From assembly GCA_021292105.1 (NCBI GenBank), contig CM037867.1:41976843-42040842 (forward strand): a DNA stretch of 64,000 nt, in the 5' to 3' direction. How positions within the stretch are numbered: position 1 is the first letter of the stretch; every line of letters starts with the position of its first letter. Origin of the DNA: Anadara kagoshimensis. Its lineage: Eukaryota; Mollusca; Bivalvia; Arcoida; Arcidae. The notes beneath the pieces are model-generated. The model was not told the origin of the DNA. It saw only the letters and a program-made list of their open reading frames with translations, and ran no database searches. Positions 11,501 through 23,500 of the stretch are shown here, piece by piece. The position numbers and the translations under genes are program-made.

Positions 11501-14500
11501 ACTACCCTCTCATCAGGGGGGTTGGTATTTACGAAAACAAACTCTCTTGTTGTCCGTTTAAGGGGCATTTGTAAGACCAAATACACAGCCTCTTGAGCAC
11601 CAACCTCAATATTTGTTTAGAACGTGTTTCCAATTTTCTTAATCTGGTAACGTATGTCACTTTCACTTGCCTTGGCCTCTTTGCATGCATTATAAAGCAA
11701 ATTAGACATTCCTCGTTGGCCTTTAGAAATGTATGAAACAATGTAGGCTGCACGTGCATATGGGTCCAATGTGTATTGAATATCCAGGTTTCCTCCCAGC
11801 TCTTGAGCATCACATCGTTATAATTATTGATGCGTACCTCCGATGGTTGCCTTTGCAAAAAGACTTTTGGAGTTTTTAGACTTGATCTAATTGCCAGCAC
11901 ATACTCATCAAAATCCATATCAAGTTTTCCCAAGAAATCAGGAAATGTGATATCATCACCCAATTTCATTGCATCTAAAGTCTTAGCAATTTTCTGGTAA
12001 TTCCTCTCATTTGCAGCTGATTTGTTCTCGTCTGTTAGATGGGTTAGAATCATTGTTTTAGGCAAAGGAGGCAAAGGAAAATTGGTCTGCCACGTTTTCT
12101 GCATGTTCTTGCATGACGATGAGTTTGATAGTTAATGAGGTTTGGGATGGAGTCGTCTTTCTTGCATGTGACATACTTGTCTATAAACTGAATTATTTCA
12201 CTTTCTTTTGAGATACCGTATTTAGGAGCATTTTTTACCCATAAGAGGACATGCAAATGTGGCGATCCCCTCTGTTGAAACTCAACACGCTTGAAATGGT
12301 CAGTAATCGGGCCTATGGGGTTGTCAGCATGATTCAATACATGCTGGAAAAATGAAGATGCTTTAAAGTCAAAGTAACGTGAACATGATGTAGGATCGTC
12401 ACGAATTAACTGACATGTCTTTTGCCAAGTCATGTTATGGATCTCCTCGTCGGTATAATCCTTTCAATGCAGTAATTTTCCCAGGATTCTTAGGAGAGGA
12501 GTCTAGCGTGTCTCGGCATAAGGTCTTCCCTTACAAAATAGAATCAAGAACCCCTGAAATGAATCATTTTATCAGTGATATAGACTTTGTTACGGCTTTC
12601 ATCAATATACAGACATACAAAAACCTCCCAAGGGAACCGGTGAAACTGGTATTTATAACATGTCCTTTATAAACCTGAACAATTAACATGATTGAAGAGT
12701 AATTGGGGCGAAATTTCTCTGGCCTTTAAAAGGAGGTGGTCTTCAACAAATTCACAGAGGAAAAAACAAAAACAAACTTTTTTAATGCAGTTTCTGTGGA
12801 AGTTAATTGTTGGAATTACAAATTACAACAATGCCAAGGCAGGCCAGCATTGTTCAAGCGCATTTGAAGACTTATGAACCAATTTATATTAGCAATGAAA
12901 TGAAAGTGTGCACATCTGCAATCACAGACTGGAAGGAATTACTTCAATAATAATCATACCTCAATTTTGGTGCTGTTAGTACTACTTAGGGAAACCTTCC
13001 TATTCCAAGAGCCAACAATGACGTTGGTCACAGAAATATAATCCCCCGTTTTGATATCTGACGAGGCCAAGTCTCTCCAAAGGGACACTCTACATTTGGC
13101 CTCATCACTGGCCAAAATGAATCCTTTAACTGTTGATGGCTTATTGAAAGCCATAACTGTTTGTGCCATTTCTTCCTGCAATAGAAAATTAAAAGTGAAA
13201 TAGGTCAGCTGAGTGCATAAAATCGAATGTTGTATAATCTTTAACCACATTGAGTCACAATATCACCATGAGTATCAGTATTTGCAGGTTAGGGAACCAT
13301 ATTCAGAATTGTGCACAAATTGGCATATGATACTCAGTGACGAGATCATATCAACAGGAAACACTGCATCACTGAAGGAACATGTGAGGAATTGACAGTT
13401 ATGATGTAGACTGTCATGGACTGGTACAAGCAGTTAACAAAGTATTTTCTTTGAATATTGCAAGGCACATGACTAGTGCAATCTGCAATGTAAAACATGA
13501 CTTGCACAATACGTAAGGTTATCCCCTAATCTGCTATGTTGTAAAAACCAAAAGAACTTGTGGCAATACATTCATTACATTCAAACACAGTTAGGCCTGC
13601 TATTGCAAACATTGCTTTCAGATGACCATATATCAATTCAAATACTTAGAGCAGAGTTTGGAAAACTCACTAGTATGAGTATTGTTCCAACAGGGTTTTA
13701 TGCAACAACATCTATGGACTTACCTGAATTTCCTCCATTATTTCCTTATCGACTTGTTTTCTTTTATATATGATTTTATTGTGTTTTAATGCTACTTACC
13801 TGGACAACTTGGCCCTTGATGGACACCATTGTCTTCAATGGTGATTTCTTCAGGTCTTTCAAGGGCACCTCTGGAGCAGGTGGAGGATTCAGTTCATTCT
13901 GTGCCAGAGACTCAGCATCTGGCACAGTTTCCACTGGAGATGTTTTGTACACTTTGGATGCAGTAGTTAAAACTACTCTGAACATCCCTGATGACTTGGT
14001 TATATAGTTTCTGATGATCAAGCTGTTTCCTGCCTTGATCATCTGATTTTTTGCATGGTCGTAATTTCTTACACGGGCTATCCTGGATTTGTCCCCTACG
14101 ACGAAATCCAAGCTCTGCTTGGATTCCCCACTGCTATTTGTGTAATCAATAGCCTTGTCAACAGCTATCACCTTTACCCTCAGTGGCAAGTCATACGGCC
14201 CTGCCGTCTTTCCAAGAATGGTTTTCAATGTTGCAGTCATATTCTGGAAGAAATAGGAAAATAGGAATTGTATTAGATATGTAGGATGAAATTATGACGA
14301 ATTTGAAGTCATTAATATTTTAAGAATGACATAAATCCACATTTAAAATCTATTTAAGCATTACCAACACAATTCCCTAGCTAAGAAAATAATCACAACT
14401 TCATTGGAAGCATATTAATATTTTTTTTTTGCATAGTTAGCAGAAGAGAAATCCAAACAGAAATGACTAGCCTACGGATGTGGATTAACAATTAAAAAAA

Positions 14501-17500
14501 TTGGCTTGTGGTCAGAGTAATAAGACTCCAGCGTACCATATTCTAGATGGAACAATTCTGGATTCAAGTTAGTGTAAATGTGATCAATAACTGTGTTGTA
14601 GTCAGTTGTAGGTTGCCTTACCAACTGAGTTAGATTGAACTCGGTTCTCACCCAATCTGTTAACTTCTTACATTTTTGAACATTATAATTAAAATCACCC
14701 ATAACAATCAAAGGTGCACCAAGCAGACTTATTTGAGCAATTGTGGAAAAAACATCTTTTAATTTTTGCAGAGTTGAACAAAACGGTGGACAATAAACAA
14801 AGCATAGGTTGATAAGTATCCCATGGATATGGATTTGTTCCATGACAATTTGTGACCTGTTAACTGACATGCTTGAAACACTGGTTGTATGTGGCTTATG
14901 ATATATTGCTATTCCATAAGGGGGTCTCGTTTCTTGATTGAATGAGAAATCAAACCTTTTCAAGTGAAATTTCTCAATCATGTAATCTTCATCTGTGTCG
15001 TCAGACTTCAATCTTGTTTCTGAGAGTGCCAATATATCTGCAGCAAGTAAACTGAAATCATTCTGAACATCACCAATGTGTTTGTGTAGGGACCGTGTGT
15101 TATGATAAACAATTTTAAAAGCGGATTCAAAACATTTGTATAGGGTTGGCAGACATGGGGAAACCTTAGCATATTTACGAAGTCTGTCCATTTCATTTAA
15201 GACACAGGAGGAGACAGAGATTTTGGATTCATTCAAGTCCAGTATGTAAAGCGAGGACTGGTGCTGAACTCGACTAAGACCAGCATAGTGAATATGGTCT
15301 GATCTTCTTTTGCCGAAGTGAGCAGCTGCTCCTGTCAGTGTGGACCCCTGTGATTTGAGTATCGTTTTTGCGGCTGCCAATTTCAAAGGGAATTGCCGTC
15401 TGTTTACATAATAATTTTTGTAGTACATAACTGGTAATTTCCTGGTCACTTCCAAGATGGGTGTCCAGGTCCCAGGAACACCATCAGTGTATAGGTGTTT
15501 ATAACTAGTCCTTTGCTGTTGCCCTATAGACTCGTCCTGGAAATCTACCCAAACAATACTACAACGCTTTGACCCTTCCACCGTGAAGTCAAGTTTCTTA
15601 GCTATGCATGGTGTTCCATTGGCCATGCCACCCTCCACATTAATGTTTATGCAAATTTCACAGTTAAGAGATTCAGCTATTTTAAGTTTGGTAGGCAAAG
15701 CGAATGTTTTTGTAATTGTGCCCTGTATTTTCTCCTTGATTTTAAGTTTCAGGTTATCCGTAACATCGCCACAAACCAAGTCAATAGCATCAATGACAGT
15801 TTTCTGAGTTGGGTCAACATTTTCAAAACAAATTTCGTTGAAAGAATCCACTTCTATGTTTGTAGTGAATAGGTGTGGCAAATGCTTGGGAACCTTATCT
15901 TGGGGAAAAACACGGGTTTTTAAAGAATTTAAATCATCTTCCGTGTGGACACCTTCTCTCAATCGATTGAGCAATTGTGCAAATCTGTAATCATCTTTTT
16001 GCCTCATTATCTCTGTAAGCTCAAACATTTGAAAGTGCTAAGTCCATAAATTAGTGGACAAAGGACCATAGTCTGCATGCAACTGTGAGAATATCCAACT
16101 ATCCATTACAGGCTTAAGTTGGAAAAGATCACCTATTGCTATAACACTTACACCACCAAATGGAAGTTCACACCCTTTTATGTCCTGCAGGCGTAAATTC
16201 ATCAGATTTAACATTTTGTTCCCGACCATTGATATTTCATCTATGAAAAGAATTTTGAGTGAACCAAATTTGGAACGCAGGGAACTTAGCTGTGCCATGT
16301 CTAAAGTTTTATGCATCAACCCCTGCCCCACTGGAATACAGAACAATGAGTGAATGGTATGGCCATTAATATTATAAGCAGCTTTTCCAGTCGGTGCACA
16401 AAGAAGCGTTTGGATGGAATCAGGGTTTAAAGCAAGTTGGTGCGAGTAATATCTCAGCAGGGTTTGGTAAAGGGCACGAGTGACAACACTTTTACCAACA
16501 CCAGCACCACTCGACAAGAAATTGTAGATTGGCTTGTCACATGTTTTAAACCAGTGCAGTACGTGGCACAGATATTCTTTTTGTTCCCTATTTAAGCTTT
16601 GCATGAGTGAACTGTAACTTGCGTCTGGCATCTTTCCCAGCAAAAGATCATCTTGCCCGATTTGTTTCCTTGTTATTCCAAAGTCCAGACCAATATCATA
16701 ATCAAGTGGTTTGTCACCTGGATTGAAACATCCAAATTTCTCAGACAAATTGCTGGCATGAGATCCATCAATTTCTTCATTATGTTCATTTGAAGGAGCT
16801 ACCTGGGCAAAACTATCTTGATCGTCTATACACTCAGTTTCCAATGTGTCTAATAATGATGAATTGGACTCATATGAGTTGGCATTTTTTGCAATTACAG
16901 ACTGCAATTTGTTATACCTTTCTTCATATGTCTGTTCACCACCTATGAGGTTGTCTTCATTCCTCCAGTAAGTAAAATGCTCTCTAAAATTCTCTCTAAA
17001 ATGCTTTTCTCGATCTAAGTGAATACTAAACCGAGGGTATCTTAAAATCTTTTGTTTCAGTTTTTTAATCAAAGCAGCCCCATTCTTGAAATAATAAATT
17101 TATGCATCATCACAATCTGGGCCAAAGTTCTCATCAGACAGGAAAGAATTGCCTTCAATATCATCTTCCAAGTTTACATCATAGGCATCTTCTTGCAACT
17201 CTCCCATTTGATAGTATATTGATAGGTTTTTTTGTAGAAGGAACATAATTATACCAAGACAAAAAGTCAGCAAGACAACAATTTTGTAAAGAACAGGGAC
17301 GCCGAGCATACCGTTTGATTGCATTATCACTTTCAATGTCTGTTGAAGACTCTGGCATATTTTTCAGGTCTGCAACTGATTTCAAGAGAACTACCCTCTC
17401 ATCAGGGGGGTTGGTATTTACGAAAACAAACTCTCTTGTTGTCCGTTTAAGGAGCATTTGTAAGACCAAATACACAGCCTCTTGAGCAACAACCTCAATA

Positions 17501-20500
17501 TTTGTTAAGAACGTGTTTCCAATTTTCTTAACCTGGTTACGTATGTCACTTTTACTTGCCTTGGCCTCTTTGCATGCATTATAAAGCAAATTAGACATTC
17601 CTCGTTGGCCTTTAGAAATGTATGAAACAATGTAGGCTGCACGTGCATATGGGTCCAATGTGTATTGAATATCCAGGTTTCCTCCCAGCTCTTGAGCATC
17701 ACATTGTTATAATTATTGATGCGTACCTCCGATGGTTGCCTTTGCAAAAAGACTTTTGGAGTTTTTAGGCTTGATCTAATTGCCAGCACATACTCATCAA
17801 AATCCATATCAAGTTTTCCCAAGAAATCAGGAAATGTGATATCATCACACGATTTCATTGCATCTAAAATCTTAGCAATTTTCTGGTAATTCCTCTCATT
17901 TGCAGATGATTTGTTCTCGTCTGTTAGAGGGGTTAGAATCATTGTTTTAGGCAAAGGAGGCAAAGGAAAATTGAAACGACCAATTGGTCTGCCACGTTTT
18001 CTGCATGTTCTTGCATGACGATGAGTTTGATAGTTAATGAGGTTTGGGATGGAGTCGTCTTTCTTGCATGTGACATACTTGTCTATAAACTGAATTATTT
18101 CACTTTCTTTTGAGATACCGTATTTGGGAGCATTTTTTACCCATAAGAGGACATGCAAATGTGGCGATCCCCTCTGTTGAAACTCAAACGCTTGAAATGG
18201 TCAGTAATCGGGCCTATGGGGTTGTCAGCATGATTCAATACATGCTGGAAAAATGAAGATGCTTTAAAGTCAAAGTAATGTGAACATGTTGTAGGATCGT
18301 CACGAATTAACTGACATGTTTTTTGCCAAGTCATGTTATGGATCTCCTCGTCGGTATAATCCTTTCAATGCAGTAATTTTCCCAGGATTCTTAGGAGAGG
18401 AGTCCAGCGTGTCTCGGCACATGATCAAGAAGTTGGCATACCAAGTTGTCGTATCATTGCAAAAATTTCATGTTTGCCTGTTCCCAGTATGGCGGTGAAC
18501 CCTTAACCTCCTGAGAACCTGGTAGCCTTCATTACATTTTATGATACTTTCAAGGCCCCCCGGAGCTAGAAGATCACCAACTTTAAATTTCCTACCCTTT
18601 GTTTTATATTTTCTCACAGCCATGGAAACTCGGTCTCTTAAGTGTTTGATTTGTAACGGTTTAATTTTAAAAAAATGTTTGGGATACACTTGCGAACCCT
18701 CCTGTCAACATGTAGTTCCTATTTGCATATTGTGCTGTAATGTACAGGCTCTTTCAAATCTTTCTTGTCACGGGCTGTGCCACAGTAAATTGAAGGGAAG
18801 GCTAGGTATTCAGACTTCACATCATCAAACATACTAAGGGGTATATTTCCTTCTTCTGGTGCCACACTTAAAATATTTGAATATTCCCGAAAATCAACAG
18901 GGTGCAGGACTGTGTCTAAAGTACCTGTAGGTCTGTTTTCAAACCCTTCAACTTCAGAAAAATGATCAGATTCATCAATTTCATTAGTACTTGCAACCTG
19001 TTCAACACCTGAATGTTCGTTTTGACAGTCTTTACCATATCCAAAATCAGAAGCAACAGGCTGACGTTCACTGTCAATCATGCCATCTGTCTCACCATAA
19101 CCTTCGCAAAGCCAATTGCCATCAAATGTGATTCCTTCATTCTTAAAAAGCTCACTATTTCCTACCAACCATTTTGCAGCATCTGCCACTTACTTAGGTC
19201 TCACAGGCTCAAAAGCAATAAAATGGCTTGACAAAAGCTGTCTTTTAAACTTGAGCAAGATTGTTTCATCTTGTGACATAGTCCTAGGTAATGTATTTTT
19301 CTACTTCCTGATTTACTACTACTGTCTGCTTTATCAAGATCACATAAAAAAGGTAAATCAATTAATTTCAAATTTGGACAGACTTTTAAAAGTTCTTTTG
19401 GATGACCTAAATGTGAATCAATTTTCCTGACTGAGACAGATGGTTCCCGCCTCTGTCTTCGTTTAATTGAATTGGATTTAACAAAATGCAGTTTTAAGCA
19501 GCTTATTTCAAATTGGGTTGCTTCCCTACAGTTCCTAATAAAAGCTTGTCGTAAAAAAAACAAAGCTCTTTAAAACCAGTTACTTTGAGGAGGGAGCATT
19601 TTCCATCAGAGGATGAAAACCCATTCAAATCCCTTGCATGTGAGTCAAATATGTAAAATATAATATCTCGCCGTACTATTGCTACTGTATATTCACATGC
19701 GATAAACAAGCAAGTATCAGAATGTAAAAATGAATAATGAAATGCTGCCTCAAGGGATATACCGACATTGCTATCCTCGTTAACATCATTGTTTAAAATC
19801 CCAGAATAAATATTTGCAACTTGAATTGAAAATGGAACCTCCTCCAGAATAATAACAGAAGGTAAATCAGATACCATTAAATATGGATGTGGCACTTCAC
19901 TTGATATTGATTTGTATAGATTATTGCCACTGAAAAGAATTGTATTCAAATCCCCAGTAGACCACAATTCAATGTCCTTCACAAGGGAATATGCAAGAGC
20001 AATGGCAGCATTGGCCGTGCACTGTTTGCCACGAGAAATAGCAGGAAAAATGCTAGAACCTTGGTGGAGGTCAGCTTGAGCTGTTACAGTAACTTTCACC
20101 ATTTGTTATTTGAAAACAAGATTGGCATCAGCATTCAAAAAGCTAATTTCTGTTGGCAGCAGACACAGTTCCCAAGTATGAAGCCCAGGATATCTAAAAT
20201 ATGATAATGTAGCGATAACAAATTTTAGAATTAGCCATCAACACTAGGCTATCTATGTTTGCATTGCTCCTGCTATTTTTGTGTTATTTGCTGAATGGGC
20301 ATGGTTAGTTTTTATGCCCAATTTTGTTTACATGTAAAAATTAATGTGGTGTGTTTGTTTGTATTATATGTATCTAAGTCCACCACATGCTCTCTACAGC
20401 TTATGTTTATGAGTTTAATACTTGACTGTTTATTATCATAGCAATTTTAAGCTATATTCCAAGATTTTCAAAGTCCAAGCATTTCTTTCAAGATCTCACA

Positions 20501-23500
20501 CTCCAAGTATTTCTCCAAGATTTCAAGCTCCAAGCATTTCTCAAAGATTTCGCCAAGATTGAGCATTTCTCCGAGTTACTATATTGTCTGCCTTCAGAAA
20601 CTCAAACAACGGACATACAATATATTTTATTATAATAACAAGAAAACGCACAATAACTTCATAAATTCCTTTTATTTAGTTTGTTATTGTTTACCGATAC
20701 AGCGCCACCTAGCGAAGCTATCCCTGCCCCTGCAAGTAATACACTGTACAGTAATCCCAAATCCTCCCGGGCAGGCTGGAATACTACCGCAATTTCAATA
20801 AATTCCCTACCCCCTGGTCGAATGCATCACATTCACGATGCGTAACATACCTCCTAATTAAACAATAGCTACGGGTCATAAAAATTTATAACCTGGGGTT
20901 TCGGAAGGGAAACGCTCATGTAAAACAGCATATCATTTAAAAAATGCCCATTGCAATCGTACATTTTAGAACATAATTTACTTATAACGTTACCCCTATC
21001 TATTACAACATACTTACTATATCAAACGTGATATAATCTTCAAGAAAAATTCGCCGTGGTCCTGCAGTTCACTCTTCTCGCCAAGGGCACGCTATTCGCA
21101 AGTATCACGTGATAGATTTCGTCCAATGGAAATGTAGTGTGAAGATATTGGACGTGTGCAGAGGGGCGAGAGATTTGTACAAAAAGTGCAACTCAGTTCG
21201 CCACACTCGCAAATTATGCACAATATTACTTTTCTGGCGTAATATTTTTAAGTGACATTTAAAAAAATTATAAGGCAAGTCTAGGTTTAATATACACTTT
21301 TAGATTTTCCATGAAATTTTGCAATTGTACAAGAAATGAGCAAAATTACCTCCGGAAACTTGGACTTGTGTGCGGAAGATAACATGTTCAATCGGCGCAC
21401 AAGAAATCGCCATAATTATATTACAAATACAAACAATTCTAATATTTTGCGATAGGGAAATATCATATTCCCATCCTGTGGACATTTAATGAACCAGAAT
21501 TGTCTATTATAGAAGAATTTGATAAAAAAAGAATCAACCCAAAACTCGGTCAGACGACAATTAGCTTATGCGGCTCAGTTGTGCATACTCAATTGTTTTC
21601 ATCAATCTCTTCAAAAATTCTCGTTTTCCCAAAAAAAATACAAAACAATTTCATTTAAAACATACTCATGTCCGACAAATGTGAGAAATTCCATTTCTAT
21701 ACCAAAAATGCAAATAAGGTGAAAAAATAACTCAAGTGCTACCGTGCGAGGTACACTTTTCGAACTACACCAGCACAACGCATTTTCCATATTCTTGCGC
21801 ATGCACTGTGCTGCTACTATGATTGTTGACATTGTCACACAGGCATTGGAATGAAAATCTCGATACAGCTATCAACGATGGTGCACATGCGTTTTCATTT
21901 TCCATAACTCATAATGCATACATTATTAATGTACCTACTGCAGACACGGTTTTCAGCGTCTCAAATTTCCGCCTCAAATTCCCGCACTATGTTTGCGAAA
22001 GGGTTCATTGGTGGCGGTTGTCCAGCCAGTCCGCTTTGAAAAAATTGAATTTTCTCATTTAATTCTGACCGGTTTCACCACTTGAATGTTTTCCTGTGTT
22101 GGGTTCCATGTATCCTTCTTAGCCAATATGCTTTGCCCTGCTTCGTTTCCCCATACCCAAGTTATCAACGTTTTCTTTCCACAGCGTTGTAAACGACTCC
22201 CATGCCAATACTCCCAGAGATATCTCTTTGTTAGTAAAAAGTAGTATGGTCATTTTAAATATCATTCATGTTTTATCATAAAGTTTAAACCGCTATTTTA
22301 AGTTGTTGATTATAAAAACGTGTTTTTTTAATTTGCTACTCGCAATAGCCAAAACAAAAAAAATCATAAGTTAGAGTATATAGGAAAATGCAAAACAAAG
22401 GTTGATTTATTGATTGAATAGGGTTAAATAACTAAGTAAAAAAAATCAGTCATTTTGAGGGATATTGCAAACCTAGGATGATCAAGGCCCTCAAAAAGTG
22501 TTATGGCCGTCATTACAGTATTGTTGATAAGTTTGATGCTCTGTGTACAGGATTGCCCGAGATTTTTGACGTCTCATAGTTCCTTGTTCCTTTCTCAATT
22601 TTGATTACACACGTGGCAGGTGTAGCTTGATAAAGATGAGGTGCTTACCCTTCCGGAGCACCCAGCCTAACTTTCCTGGTGAAGATTCGCGTGTCACATT
22701 TTTACTTTGTTTCTGGATTTTGATTCGTACATGGATCAGTATGTTTGTTTTGTTGAGTTTTTAAAAATAAATATTTTATTAACAATTTACAAGTTTTTTT
22801 TTCCTAAAGTTTTTTTTAAAAGTCGTTTGGTTGAAGATGAGATGTGATACTATAGGTAATTGGGAACGAACTACGAATAAAGGTCAACAATGTTTTCAAA
22901 TAGTGTGTCGATTCTGTATTTGCAATTTTAAGCTTCTATGCCTTTTTTGGTCATTGTACCGTCTACAGGTCACTGTGACCGTAATTATAGGTCAAGGTCA
23001 ACCAAGTCTGTAAAATCGTAAGGACTGGTGTTAGATAAGAAATGTCATGCTTTTAGACTTTTTGGTATAAGATGTTTAAGTACTTTAGTTCAATGTGAAC
23101 TTAGATAAACCAGCTTTCTTAACCCGGAAGAATGTCAACATCCTTGCCTATTTGCATTGCCAAGACTTATTTGATTGTTCTTTTTAAAGAGGACTTTTTT
23201 AATGAAAAATTAACGAACAGGTATGGAAGAGATGCGATGATCAAAGGACAAATGAGTATTTACTCAAATCAGCATGTAATTTCCTTAAAGTGTCTAAAGT
23301 ATGTTTACATAAGAGTATATAAGATTGTTATCATAGAATCGCAAACACTTGAGTATTCTCAAATCAGAAAATGTAAATACGTATAATACATTCTTACCTG
23401 AGGACGTGGCAATGACCTGTCAGCACTAAGTTTCACGTCCATATATTGGTGTAAAATTTGGTTATATGCGTGATTCTGTGTAGCATGGTGACACTCATCA

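Larger units (their letters stand above)
6609..12517 (-). repeat. Tandem duplication of Helentron segment, copy A
   Basis: Direct copy of 12518-18418 with roughly 5.9-kb period and high identity by eye. Carries the tail of the RPA gene and most of Rep-helicase-endonuclease. Differences from copy B include a poly-T of about 29 (8519-8547) versus 9-10, a 13-base deletion near 12080, a 5-base insertion near 9963 and a 1-base deletion near 8015. Confidence 0.9.
12518..18418 (-). repeat. Tandem duplication of Helentron segment, copy B
   Basis: Second copy; its right edge continues into the single-copy peptidase end of the element. Its left junction with copy A lies in GGCATAAGG at 12515-12523, where the two parental sequences share GGCA. 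Confidence 0.9.
14472..20102 (-). pseudogene. Helentron peptidase-Rep-helicase-endonuclease, copy B (longest, broken)
   Basis: Nearly complete coding region from ATG at 20102 to a stop at 14472, but split by at least eight frame breaks. Order: peptidase-like domain (19503-20102), low-complexity N-terminal part with [14 protein letters not shown] and PLSMF...[12 protein letters not shown] motifs (18719-19189), Helitron N-terminal domain (about 18404-18690), Rep (17179-18334), helicase (14900-17100) and EEP endonuclease (14472-15150). Private lesions include a 2-base deletion beside the HUH motif near 18187 and a nonsense TAA at 17098-17100 where copy A has GAA. Confidence 0.85.
5300..20600 (-). 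mobile_element. Helentron-class Helitron element, internally tandem-duplicated, inactive; ends approximate
   Basis: Rolling-circle type transposon inserted in an RLR intron, coding strand minus. Order along the minus strand: cysteine-peptidase-like N-terminus, Helitron N-terminal domain, HUH Rep, PIF1-type helicase, EEP endonuclease, then a three-exon RPA-like gene. The endonuclease C-terminal to the helicase is the Helentron hallmark. The 5.9-kb middle part occurs twice (6609-12517 and 12518-18418), whereas the peptidase end (18419-20102) and the last RPA exon (5710-5937) occur once. Left end is placed near the minisatellite, right end near the short tandem array at 20459-20575. True termini and target site were not resolved. 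Confidence 0.8.

Noticed and set aside
13724-13752. Mini-exon of the RPA-like gene (EIMEEIQ)
   Set aside because: The donor looks good but there is no pyrimidine-rich acceptor, and exons 1 and 2 join in frame without it.
18316-19430. Plus-strand open frames over the Helentron N-terminal region
   Set aside because: They are antisense shadows of the minus-strand Helentron coding sequence.
21300-22062. Small open frames in the CpG-richer segment
   Set aside because: Short, overlapping on both strands and without recognisable domains or splice context.
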